From: Paracoccaceae bacterium
GTDB taxonomy: Bacteria; Pseudomonadota; Alphaproteobacteria; Rhodobacterales; Rhodobacteraceae
Reading direction: 5' to 3'
Length of the DNA stretch: 6,378 nucleotides
Assembly: GCA_007134405.1 (NCBI GenBank)
Contig: SLKW01000491.1
Span: forward strand, 1 to 6,378
Shown here: positions 1-5,424 of the stretch, piece after piece
How the letters are laid out: each line of letters starts with the position of its first letter
Position numbering within the stretch: the first letter of the stretch is position 1
Notes under the pieces: generated by a model
What the model was told of the DNA's origin: nothing
The model's database searches: none
What the model saw: the letters and a program-made list of their open reading frames with translations, nothing else
Translations under genes and position numbers: made by a program

Positions 1-509
1 AAGGCAAAGCCATAGCCGCCGGTATCGCGCTCGTGCACGGCAAAGACGGTCTCGTTGGCGCGGCGCGCCTCGACGAAATGCACATCCTGGGTGCGCGTGA
101 CGCCAAGCCGGTTGCGGTCGGTCGCGCCCACGACGCGGCCGGTCGCATCCATCAATTCGATCGCACCCGCGCCGATCTCGGACTGAACGGCCATCAGCAG
201 CTGCGAGATCATGGCGTAATTGCCCGATTGCAGCGCCTCGCGCAGCGCCGGGTCCCGGGCCAGCAGGATCGGCACCACCTGCGTGCGCTGCATCTCGGAC
301 TGGATGTTGCCCGAATACAGCACCAGCCGCGTTTCCGCTCGGTTTCGGGTATCGACGGTGAAATTCTCTGTCAGGAAGTCATTGAGCAGCCAGACCGTGA
401 CCGCAGCGGCCACCGCCAGCGCGCCGACAACGAGCTTGCCCCAGCCGGGCATCCCGGTATTGCCCACCGTCGTCTGGGCGCGGTCGGTGCTCGTGTCGCT
501 CATCATCAT
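1..509 (-). CDS. DctB-like sensor histidine kinase, N-terminal part (cut by left edge)
   Basis: This is a minus-strand open frame of about 169 codons with no stop before the left edge, so only the sensor end of the protein is visible. Three ATG codons in a row (509, 506, 503) begin it, and an in-frame TAG at 518-516 bounds the start. No clear Shine-Dalgarno is seen. The order is a polar N-terminus (residues 1-24), one membrane segment (about 25-42, rich in V, A and L), then an extracytoplasmic region. That region contains a helix ending in PILLARDPALREAL (80-93), followed by IELMDATGRVVGATDRNRLG (117-136) and DVHFVEA (142-148). This arrangement is typical of the double-Cache periplasmic sensor of DctB-type kinases, which respond to C4-dicarboxylates and signal to a DctD-type regulator. 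The kinase domain lies outside the window, so ligand and partner are inference. It starts 49 bases after purQ and may be cotranscribed with it. Another Cache-domain kinase is the main alternative. Confidence 0.72.
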   Translation of the reverse strand, partial: MMMSDTSTDRAQTTVGNTGMPGWGKLVVGALAVAAAVTVWLLNDFLTENFTVDTRNRAETRLVLYSGNIQSEMQRTQVVPILLARDPALREALQSGNYAMISQLLMAVQSEIGAGAIELMDATGRVVGATDRNRLGVTRTQDVHFVEARRANETVFAVHERDTGGYGFA

Positions 510-558
510 GACAGTCTACGCCCGCATCCGGCGCCACTCAAGCGCCGCGCGCGCCGGG

Positions 559-1227
559 TCAGGCGGCGACCAGCGCGCCCACCAGCCCGGCAAAGAGCGC
601 GCGACCATCCGTCCCGCCATGATGGGGGTCGATGGCCCGTTCGGGATGCGGCATCATTCCCAGGATTCGGCGGTTTTCGGACAGGATTCCGGCAATGTCG
701 CGCATCGAGCCGTTGGGATTCTCCAGGTATCGGAACGCCACGCGTCCCTCTCCCTCCAGCCGGTCGAGCGTCGCGTCGTCGGCGCAGTAGTTGCCATCGT
801 GATGGGCGACCGGGATGGTGATGTGCTGGCCCGGCGCGTAGCCGCCGGAAAAGGCGCTGTCCGTGCTGGCGACCTCCAGCATCACCGGCTTGCAGACAAA
901 GCGCAGCGTCGCGTTGCGCATCAGCGCGCCGGGCAGCAGCCCGGTTTCCAGCAGGACCTGGAAGCCGTTGCAGACGCCCAGGACATAGCCACCGCCCTGC
1001 GCGAACGCGCTGACCGCCCGCGCGATGGGCGAGCGCGCGGCGATCGCGCCGCAGCGCAGATAGTCTCCGAAGGAAAAGCCGCCCGGCAGGCCCACGACGT
1101 CGATGCCGGCGGGCAGTTCGGCATCCTTGTGCCAGACGCGCACGACCTCGGCCCCCGCCGCCTGGAAGGCCACCGCCAAGTCGCGGTCGCAGTTCGATCC
1201 GGGAAAGGTGATGACCGCCGCCTTCAT
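559..1227 (-). CDS. purQ: Phosphoribosylformylglycinamidine synthase glutaminase subunit PurQ
   Basis: A 222-residue class I glutamine amidotransferase. It releases ammonia from glutamine for FGAM synthase, the fourth step of de novo purine synthesis, working in the cytoplasm with PurL and PurS. The N-terminus [16 protein letters not shown] is the PurQ signature. The nucleophile elbow GVCNGFQVL places the catalytic Cys at residue 86, and PHPERA supplies His194 and Glu196 of the triad. [13 protein letters not shown] (168-180) is also typical. The length matches stand-alone PurQ of the three-subunit (PurLQS) type. The start at 1227 is chosen because AGGAGG lies six bases upstream (about 1234-1239); the frame extends upstream to an ATG at 1290, but those 21 residues are not PurQ-like. 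It follows the MFS gene by 84 bases and precedes the sensor kinase by 49. The usual upstream partner purS is not next to it here. Confidence 0.96.
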   Translation of the reverse strand: MKAAVITFPGSNCDRDLAVAFQAAGAEVVRVWHKDAELPAGIDVVGLPGGFSFGDYLRCGAIAARSPIARAVSAFAQGGGYVLGVCNGFQVLLETGLLPGALMRNATLRFVCKPVMLEVASTDSAFSGGYAPGQHITIPVAHHDGNYCADDATLDRLEGEGRVAFRYLENPNGSMRDIAGILSENRRILGMMPHPERAIDPHHGGTDGRALFAGLVGALVAA

Positions 1228-1311
1228 CCGCGCCTCCTGTCCATCGCTGTCGCAGCCCATACCGCCCTTGTCTCGGCAGGAAAAGCCCATTCAGGCGCGC
1301 TCGCACATCTG

Positions 1312-2460
1312 TCACCGGTCGAGCCGCGCCAATCGCATCTGCAACGCCAATCCCCCCAGCAACAGCGCCGCGACCAACCCGTAGGACGCGCGCAGCCCCG
1401 CCATCTCGGCCACGAAGCCCAGAACCGGCGGACCCAGGAAGAAACCCAGATAGCCCAGAACCGTGGTGCGCGCGATGGCGCGGCTGCGCGCGGCAGGCTC
1501 GGCCAGCCGCCCCGCCACGGCCAAGGCGGTCGGCACCACGACCGAGATGCCAAGCCCCATCAGCATGAAAGCCGCGTAGGCCGCAATCACCCCCGGGGCC
1601 GCCGCCACGGCCGCCGCGCCGATTGCCGCCACGATCAGACCGCCCCGCAAGAGCGTGCGGTCGGCCACCCGCGCCGCCATCGCCTGCCCGGCAAGCCGTC
1701 CCAGCCCCATCGCCACCGCCATCAGGGCCGGTCCGTAAGAACCCTGCCCGGTTGCCGCGCCGAGATCGCGCTCGATGAAAAGCGCCGACCACGCCTCGCC
1801 GGCGTTCTCGGTCAGGAAGGCGGTCAACGCCAGAAGCCCGGCCAATACGGGCACCGGGCCCAGGCGCCGCGCGGGCCCGGCGGCGCGCTGGCGCCCGAAA
1901 CCGTCGATCTTTCCGTCGCGCTCGACCGCGGCCAGGGCCAGCGCCAGAACCAGAACCCCTGCCACGGTCAGGATCGTCGAGGGCGCGATTCCCGCCGCGC
2001 GAGCCAGCCCGGTCACCGCCGCCGCCCCAGCATAGGCGAAGGAATAGATCGCGTGGTTGAGGTTCATGAGCTTCATGCGCCGCGCCGCCTCGATCGTGGC
2101 GAGGCGCGCGTTCATCCAGACATCTGCGGCACCCGAGGAACCGCCCATCGCCAGCATCGCGCCGGCAAACCAGGCGGGCGATCCGGCCTGCGCGGGCAGC
2201 ATCAGCGCCACACCCATCGCCGCGCCGCCAAGGGGCAAGGCCAGCGCGCCCAGCAGGCCGCCCAGACGCGGCGCCGCCAGCATCATCGCAATCGCCGCGA
2301 TCGAACCGAAGATCAGCACCAGGCCCAGGCCTCCGTCGCTGATGCCCAGGGCGCCCTTCAGGTCCGGCAGCGTCGCCATGAAGGCGCCCCAGACGATGCC
2401 GATCCCGATGAATGTCGCCATCGGCCCGCGCGACGCGGCGATGCCCGCTCTGTCGATCAT
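1312..2460 (-). CDS. MFS transporter, YbjJ-like
   Basis: A 382-residue integral membrane protein, almost entirely hydrophobic, with about twelve predicted membrane helices split by a charged middle loop (around residues 180-200, rich in R, G and D). The first helix runs into LPDLKGALGISDGGLG (31-46), and a second motif, DVWMNARLATIE (113-124) followed by NHAIYSF (135-141), matches the pattern of the YbjJ-like branch of the major facilitator superfamily. The C-terminal half contains GYLGFFLGPPVLGFVAE, also characteristic. The substrate is unknown; members are annotated only as putative transporters or efflux proteins. The ATG at 2460 gives a normal 13-residue tail before helix 1. The frame continues to a TTG at 2541, but the added residues look non-coding, and ATG 2421 is a possible shorter start. 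No strong Shine-Dalgarno is seen. A probable promoter region lies in the A/T-rich block near 2600-2660, and purQ follows after 84 bases, possibly on the same transcript. Confidence 0.88.
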   Translation of the reverse strand: MIDRAGIAASRGPMATFIGIGIVWGAFMATLPDLKGALGISDGGLGLVLIFGSIAAIAMMLAAPRLGGLLGALALPLGGAAMGVALMLPAQAGSPAWFAGAMLAMGGSSGAADVWMNARLATIEAARRMKLMNLNHAIYSFAYAGAAAVTGLARAAGIAPSTILTVAGVLVLALALAAVERDGKIDGFGRQRAAGPARRLGPVPVLAGLLALTAFLTENAGEAWSALFIERDLGAATGQGSYGPALMAVAMGLGRLAGQAMAARVADRTLLRGGLIVAAIGAAAVAAAPGVIAAYAAFMLMGLGISVVVPTALAVAGRLAEPAARSRAIARTTVLGYLGFFLGPPVLGFVAEMAGLRASYGLVAALLLGGLALQMRLARLDR

Positions 2461-2597
2461 GGGGCGTCCGTTCTCCGCTCTCGCGTTGCCTTCCGTAGTG
2501 GTGATACGCCGCAGCGCCGTATGCCACGGTATCGCCGGCAACCAAGCACGCGGCGCCCTCAGCGTCCAGACACGAAGGTCCCGTCGCGAGGCACTGC

Positions 2598-2660
2598 ACC
2601 AAGTTAAAAAAGGGTTTTGATTTTCACGATTTACAATTCAGATCAATGGGTTTTCAGAAG
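2598..2660 (-). promoter_or_regulatory. A/T-rich probable promoter region for the MFS gene
   Basis: This block is clearly richer in A/T than the surrounding sequence and lies between the rpsI terminator and the MFS start. Read on the minus strand it offers two weak sigma-70-like pairs: TTGATC (2646-2641) with AAATCA (2623-2618), and TGAAAA (2656-2651) with TAAATC (2633-2628), each with 17-bp spacing. Neither is convincing alone, and either would leave a leader of roughly 150 nt. The location is the main support. The rest of the gap, 2461-2597, shows no gene or structure that I can support. Confidence 0.3.
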
Positions 2661-2675
2661 TGCGCAATTTGCGCA
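2661..2675. repeat. 15-bp palindrome TGCGCAATTTGCGCA
   Basis: A perfect inverted repeat with 7-bp arms (TGCGCAA / TTGCGCA) around one central base. It sits just beyond the rpsI terminator and immediately upstream of the A/T-rich block proposed as the MFS promoter region. It has the size and symmetry of an operator for a dimeric regulator. As RNA it would form a hairpin with an impossibly tight one-base loop, so a DNA-binding role is more plausible. No regulator is assigned. Confidence 0.4.
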
Positions 2676-2686
2676 GCCAACCACGC

Positions 2687-2710
2687 AAAAGGGCCCGCCG
2701 AAGCGGGCCC
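2687..2710 (-). terminator. Intrinsic terminator of the rplM-rpsI operon
   Basis: On the minus strand an 8-bp perfect stem (GGGCCCGC / GCGGGCCC, 2710-2691) is closed by TTCG and followed by TTTT (2690-2687). The loop and its closing pair form the exceptionally stable cUUCGg tetraloop. It begins 23 bases after the rpsI stop codon, in the expected place for Rho-independent termination. The U-tract is short. Confidence 0.85.
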
Positions 2711-2733
2711 TCGCAAGATAGGACGCGACCGGA

Positions 2734-3246
2734 TCAGCGCTTCGAAAACTGGAAGCTCCGGCGCGCCTTGCGCTTGCCGTACTTCTTCCGCTCGACGACG
2801 CGGGCGTCGCGGGTCAGGAACCCTGCCGCCTTCAGCGCCGGGCGCAGCGCCGGATCGTAAAGCTGCAACGCCTTCGAGATGCCGTGCTTGACGGCACCCG
2901 CCTGGCCCGACAGGCCGCCGCCGGCGACGGTGGCCACGACGTCGAACTGATCCGACACCCCCGCCACCTGGAAAGGCTGGCGCAGGATCATCTGCAGCAC
3001 GGGACGGGCGAAGTACTCGGAATAATCGATGAACTTGCCCTTGTGGTCGCGGATCAGGAACTTGCCGGTGCCCGGCTTGATCCAGACGCGGGCGACGGCG
3101 TCCTTGCGCTTGCCTGTCGCGTAGGAACGGCCAAGCGCGTCGCGCACCGGCTCGCGCGGGGTTTCGGTTTGCGCCTCGGGCATGGCGGCGGCCTGGCCGG
3201 CCACGGCGTCCTTCAGCGCGTCGAGGGTCTTCAACTCTTCGGCCAT
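2734..3246 (-). CDS. rpsI: 30S ribosomal protein S9
   Basis: A 170-residue ribosomal protein S9 (uS9), a small-subunit head protein whose C-terminal tail reaches the P-site tRNA. The core begins around residue 39 with [20 protein letters not shown], the S9 signature, continues through [14 protein letters not shown] (72-85) and [21 protein letters not shown] (107-127), and ends in the basic tail [17 protein letters not shown] with the conserved final SKR. A roughly 38-residue N-terminal extension, rich in A and E, makes it longer than the ~130-residue E. coli protein; such extensions are usual in alphaproteobacteria. The ATG at 3246 comes two bases after the rplM stop, with GGAG inside the end of rplM as a plausible ribosome binding site, so the two genes are probably translationally coupled. 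A strong intrinsic terminator follows. Confidence 0.97.
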   Translation of the reverse strand: MAEELKTLDALKDAVAGQAAAMPEAQTETPREPVRDALGRSYATGKRKDAVARVWIKPGTGKFLIRDHKGKFIDYSEYFARPVLQMILRQPFQVAGVSDQFDVVATVAGGGLSGQAGAVKHGISKALQLYDPALRPALKAAGFLTRDARVVERKKYGKRKARRSFQFSKR

Positions 3247-3248
3247 GA

Positions 3249-3713
3249 TCAGGCGCTCCGCGTGTTCTTCTTGTTCATCGCGCGCAGGTCCAGCACCTCG
3301 GGCTGCTGAGCCTCGTGCGGGTGCTCGGCGCCGGCATAGACGCGCAGGTTGGTCAGTTGCGTCTTCGCAAGCTTGTTGCCCGGCAGCATGCGCTGGACGG
3401 CCTTCATCACCACGCGTTCGGGGTGCTTGCCTTCCAGGATATCGCGCGCCGTCCGGCTCTTGATGCCGCCCGGATAGCCCGTGTGCCAGTAATAGGTCTT
3501 GTCGTCGCGCTTCTTGCCGGTCATCTGCACCTTGTCGGCGTTGATGACGATGACGTTGTCGCCCATGTCCATATGGGGCGTGAAAGTCGCCTTGTGCTTT
3601 CCGCGCAGGCGATTGGCGACGATCGTGGCGAGGCGGCCCAGAACGATGCCTTCGGCATCGATCAGGATCCACTTCTTCTCGATCTCCGCCGGTTTCGCGG
3701 TATAGGTCTTCAT
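3249..3713 (-). CDS. rplM: 50S ribosomal protein L13
   Basis: A 154-residue ribosomal protein L13 (uL13), an early-assembling large-subunit protein. It shows the expected run of family motifs: [16 protein letters not shown] (15-30), ANRLRGKHK (33-41), [17 protein letters not shown] (52-68), [10 protein letters not shown] (74-83) and [20 protein letters not shown] (123-142). The length is slightly above the E. coli protein (142). The start at 3713 is set by the conserved MKTYTAKP N-terminus; the frame stays open upstream to a TTG at 3800, but those residues are not L13-like. No canonical Shine-Dalgarno precedes it. It is the first gene of the classic rplM-rpsI pair, with a leader that may carry a small hairpin at 3745-3758 and a probable promoter in the A/T-rich block at 3813-3862. 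Confidence 0.97.
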   Translation of the reverse strand: MKTYTAKPAEIEKKWILIDAEGIVLGRLATIVANRLRGKHKATFTPHMDMGDNVIVINADKVQMTGKKRDDKTYYWHTGYPGGIKSRTARDILEGKHPERVVMKAVQRMLPGNKLAKTQLTNLRVYAGAEHPHEAQQPEVLDLRAMNKKNTRSA

Positions 3714-3744
3714 GTCCGAACCCAGTCGAGTGAATTGAGGCGGC

Positions 3745-3758
3745 CGGGCGATTGCCCG
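3745..3758 (-). other. Short hairpin in the rplM leader
   Basis: On the minus strand CGGGC-AATC-GCCCG forms a 5-bp G/C stem with a four-base loop, about 32 bases upstream of the rplM start codon. L13 represses its own mRNA through the leader in E. coli, so a leader structure is a natural candidate for control. This hairpin is short, however, and I see no detailed similarity to a known L13-binding leader. Confidence 0.3.
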
Positions 3759-3812
3759 AACCGGATTGACGCCTTCTACAGCTTCACCGACGCAGGTCAA
3801 GATCCGGACCGG

Positions 3813-3862
3813 CAGAAAATTCTCTTTATTACAATGAGTTGTGAATTAGGTATCATTTTACC
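3813..3862 (-). promoter_or_regulatory. A/T-rich probable promoter region for rplM-rpsI
   Basis: An isolated A/T-rich island lies between the divergent rplM and tRNA-Leu genes. On the minus strand it includes TAAAAT (3860-3855), a fair -10 element, and TAATAA (3831-3826). No good -35 matches either hexamer. Position and composition support a promoter; the exact start site is undetermined. The leader would be roughly 110-140 nt. Confidence 0.4.
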
Positions 3863-3897
3863 CCAAGATTCAGGCCCTATCGGCAGCGCCTTGCGCC

Positions 3898-3926
3898 TTG
3901 TGCGGCAGTGGCCGAGGCGCTATGGA
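3898..3926 (+). promoter_or_regulatory. Candidate promoter of the tRNA-Leu gene
   Basis: TTGTGC (3898-3903) and TATGGA (3921-3926) are spaced 17 bp apart on the plus strand, a plausible sigma-70 pair. Transcription would start around 3933, only a couple of bases before the mature tRNA 5' end at 3935, which is unusually short for a tRNA leader. A different start further upstream cannot be excluded. Confidence 0.35.
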
Positions 3927-3934
3927 AGCCGCGG

Positions 3935-4279
3935 GCGGACATGGCGAAACTGGTAGACGCAACGGACTTCGACCCGCGCGTTCCGCGCGAACAGGAGTGC
4001 CCCGGTGGAAACGCCGGGTGCAGAACGGCTCAAATTCGGGGAAACCTCACGGGTGGTGCCGGTGGCAATCCCGAGCCAAGCCCGGATCCGCAACGGTCCG
4101 GGAAGGTGTAGAGACTAGACGGGCCGCAGCTACAGTTGCTTTCGGGCAACCAGGCTGAAGGGATAGTCCGGACCACGAACGCCGCGCTGGGTGAACGGCG
4201 GGCGGCGGCGGAAGCCGAAGTGGTGCGAAAATCCGTTTCCCGTACGGGAGTCCGGGTTCGAGCCCCGGTGTCCGCACCA
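3935..4279 (+). tRNA. tRNA-Leu(UAA), interrupted by a group I intron
   Basis: The two exons, 3935-3969 and 4228-4279, join into a full leucine tRNA. The acceptor stem is GCGGACA (3935-3941) with TGTCCGC (4269-4275), then discriminator A and an encoded CCA (4277-4279). The D arm is GCG/CGC (3944-3946, 3958-3960) with TGG in the loop. The anticodon stem is ACGGA (3962-3966) with TCCGT (4232-4236). The long variable arm typical of tRNA-Leu is TCCC-GTAC-GGGA (4238-4249). The T arm is CCGGG/CCCGG around TTCGAGC (4252-4268). After splicing the anticodon loop reads CUUAAAA, so the anticodon is UAA, reading UUA and UUG. The break falls between U34 and A35. The tRNA can be functional only if the insert is removed. 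A standard scan could miss the gene or report a wrong anticodon. It ends 13 bases from the convergent sseB-like gene, and no terminator is visible after it. Confidence 0.95.
3970..4227 (+). ncRNA. Group I intron (IC3-like) in the tRNA-Leu(UAA) anticodon loop
   Basis: A 258-nt self-splicing-type intron with no homing endonuclease ORF. P1 pairs exon ACUU plus C3970 with GGAGU (3994-3998), giving the required U3969·G3995 wobble at the 5' splice site; a CGCGCG/CGCGCG hairpin (3975-3989) extends it. P2 (4001-4018) is capped by GAAA. P3 is CGGCUC (4026-4031) with GGGCCG (4121-4126). P4 is CGGGG (4037-4041) with UCCCG (4069-4073). P6a is CCCGGA (4081-4086) with UCCGGG (4097-4102). P7 is GACUA (4113-4117) with UAGUC (4164-4168), containing the likely guanosine-binding pair G4113-C4168. 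P8 is CAGC (4127-4130) with GGCUG (4153-4157, one unpaired G possible), plus an inner GUUGC/GCAAC. P9 is ACCAC (4172-4176) with GUGGU (4220-4224). The last base is G4227. The stretches AAUUCGGGGAAACCU, AAUCCCGAGCCAAG, GUGUAGAGACUAGACGGG and AAGGGAUAGUCC closely resemble the P, Q, R and S elements of the cyanobacterial tRNA-Leu intron. P5 is less clear. G+C is about 67% by hand count. Confidence 0.94.
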
Positions 4280-4292
4280 CCTTCCCCACCGA

Positions 4293-5102
4293 TCACTTCA
4301 GGCGCGGGGGCCGCGACGGGTCCATGCCGGGGGTGGTGCCGGACATTCCGTCCGTTACGCCGGTACTGGGCGCGAACGGCGCGGGCGCAAGCGGGCGGCC
4401 CACCTCGGCGATCCGCGCCATGGCCGCCGGTCCTGGAAACACCACGTCGAGGCCGCTGTCCGCCAGCCCCGACAGTTCAAGCGCCTCGGCCACCGCCCGC
4501 GCCAGAGCTGGCCGGGCTGGTTCGGGCACCCCGGCGAGCGCCAGGACAGGCCCCCTCGCGCCACCCTGCCAGCTCACTTCCGCCAGCACTGCCGCCTGCA
4601 AACCCGGCACGCCGGAAAGCCGTCTTTCAAGCGCCGGGACCAGCAAGGCCAGGGATGACGCAGGCAGTTCAGGCGCACTGAACCCTTCGGGCATCGCTTC
4701 ATCTGCGACCGGGGGCGGCGCAGCAAGGGTCTGTGCAAGCCAGTCAAGCAGTTCGGGAGGCAGAAGCTCGGCATGCGGTGCGTCGGCATTGACGATCAAC
4801 GACAGACCGGCCCGCGCTTCGACCAGCATAGTCACCAGCACTCGGCCCGGAAGCGCCGCATAGGCAACCCTCTGGCCGGCGAAACCCACCATTCGCGCCT
4901 CGCTGTCAAATGCCAGCACGGCGTGGGCATCCGCCAGATCGAAGACGCGCGGGCGCAAATTGTCACCGCGCGCTTCCTCCTCTAGCAGGACGAAAATTTC
5001 GGAATTGATCAACTCGGAATGAAACCGCAGGCGCGCTGCCGCGTCATCGGGCGATGCCTGCATCCGTTGCATTGCAGTATCGAGGCTGGTTTGGTCGGTC
5101 AT
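4293..5102 (-). CDS. SseB-family protein
   Basis: A 269-residue protein without signal peptide or membrane segment. The N-terminal part (about residues 7-128) has the SseB-domain pattern: a helix DTAMQRMQASPDDAAARLRF (8-27), then ELINSEIFVLLEEEARGDNL (30-49), FDLADAHAVLAFDSEARMVGF (54-74), YAALPGRVL (81-89) and a stretch around residues 100-120 ending LLPPELLDWL. The C-terminal part (about 150-245) resembles the SseB C-terminal domain, with LVPALERRLSGVPGLQAAVL, and ends in a P/S-rich tail. SseB in enteric bacteria is named for enhancing serine sensitivity; no biochemical role is established for the alphaproteobacterial members, so function remains open. The ATG at 5102 is the natural start; no good Shine-Dalgarno is seen upstream. 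It converges on the tRNA-Leu gene and diverges from the sulfurtransferase gene across a 343-base gap. Confidence 0.82.
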   Translation of the reverse strand: MTDQTSLDTAMQRMQASPDDAAARLRFHSELINSEIFVLLEEEARGDNLRPRVFDLADAHAVLAFDSEARMVGFAGQRVAYAALPGRVLVTMLVEARAGLSLIVNADAPHAELLPPELLDWLAQTLAAPPPVADEAMPEGFSAPELPASSLALLVPALERRLSGVPGLQAAVLAEVSWQGGARGPVLALAGVPEPARPALARAVAEALELSGLADSGLDVVFPGPAAMARIAEVGRPLAPAPFAPSTGVTDGMSGTTPGMDPSRPPRLK

Positions 5103-5221
5103 AAGAAATCACGGCTTTCGGTTTGAAATGAAACATCGCGGCGCGATTGGCAATCGCTGCGTGACTGCATCAGCGCGACGGCGGGATTTCAGCATATTAT
5201 CGCTTTTAGACGAAAAAGACC

Positions 5222-5235
5222 GCGTGATCTCACGC
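5222..5235. repeat. Inverted repeat GCGTGA-TC-TCACGC
   Basis: Two perfect 6-bp arms flank a two-base centre, just upstream of the AGGA that precedes the first small leader ORF and about 25 bases downstream of a -10-like TATTAT (5195-5200, plus strand). The size and position suit an operator overlapping the start of a transcript. No regulator can be assigned. A -35 for TATTAT is not evident. Confidence 0.35.
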
Positions 5236-5245
5236 AGGACCGCTG

Positions 5246-5341
5246 ATGGGAAACCTTTCCCTTACCCAGAGCACCGCCGGGAAACCGGCTTTGCGCTTGA
5301 ATAATCGCTGGGACGCCGTTTGGGGCAGCTTTCCGCGATGA
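5246..5341 (+). CDS. Candidate 31-aa leader peptide ORF
   Basis: A small open frame starts with ATG at 5246, six bases after AGGA (5236-5239), and ends at TGA 5339-5341. The product would be a soluble, cysteine-free 31-residue peptide, basic overall, with two tryptophans near the end (NNRWDAVWGSFPR). It resembles nothing that I recognise. It lies in the leader of the sulfurtransferase gene, and its DNA contains a GCCGG-GAAA-CCGGC hairpin (5276-5289). Its stop overlaps the ATG of a second small ORF. About two thirds of its codons end in G or C, somewhat below the neighbouring genes, so chance is a real alternative. Confidence 0.35.
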   Translation: MGNLSLTQSTAGKPALRLNNRWDAVWGSFPR

Positions 5342-5394
5342 CGCTCGACCGCCTTCCCGCGCCCTTGTCCAAGCCCATCCCCGGTGACAACTGA
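5338..5394 (+). CDS. Candidate 18-aa leader peptide ORF overlapping the first
   Basis: The ATG at 5338 overlaps the preceding small ORF's stop as ATGA, the classic arrangement for translational coupling. The frame encodes 18 residues (MTLDRLPAPLSKPIPGDN) and ends 51 bases before the sulfurtransferase start. It is rich in proline. No function can be assigned, and the reading rests only on the overlap and position; short ORFs of this size occur by chance. Confidence 0.22.
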   Translation: MTLDRLPAPLSKPIPGDN

Positions 5395-5405
5395 CCGCCC
5401 AAGAG

Positions 5406-5424
5406 CGCCGGACTGTCTCCGGCG
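5406..5424 (+). other. Hairpin just upstream of the sulfurtransferase ribosome binding site
   Basis: CGCCGGA (5406-5412) pairs perfectly with TCCGGCG (5418-5424) around the loop CTGTC. The stem ends about ten bases before AAGGAGA (5433-5439), the Shine-Dalgarno of the sulfurtransferase gene, and has no following U-tract. It is therefore better placed to influence translation or mRNA stability than to act as a terminator. Confidence 0.4.

Noticed and set aside
1228..1290. Longer PurQ starting at ATG 1290
   Set aside because: The extra 21 residues do not resemble PurQ, and AGGAGG is placed ideally for the ATG at 1227.
506..2602. A 698-codon minus-strand open frame overlapping the MFS and purQ genes
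   Set aside because: It is the neighbouring frame of two clearly recognised proteins; its arginine/glycine-rich composition is typical of a shifted frame.
220..2607. A 795-codon plus-strand open frame
   Set aside because: It is antisense to purQ and the MFS gene, is dominated by R, G, H, Q and P, and has no recognisable domain. Long antisense frames are common in G+C-rich DNA.
3975..3989. CGCGCG inverted repeat as an independent operator or terminator
   Set aside because: It lies within the intron's P1 region, where it is explained as a peripheral extension stem.
3935..4279. Split or permuted tRNA, or an archaeal-type bulge-helix-bulge intron
   Set aside because: The halves are in normal order, and the insert has a full set of group I core elements and a terminal G, which a protein-spliced tRNA intron would not need.
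3898..4681. Several open frames across the tRNA region, both strands (3898-4158, 3908-4111, 4030-4296, 4047-4289, 4136-4681, 4191-4658)
   Set aside because: They overlap the conserved tRNA exons and intron core, or the sseB-like gene, and encode no recognisable protein. In particular none is an intron-encoded homing endonuclease.
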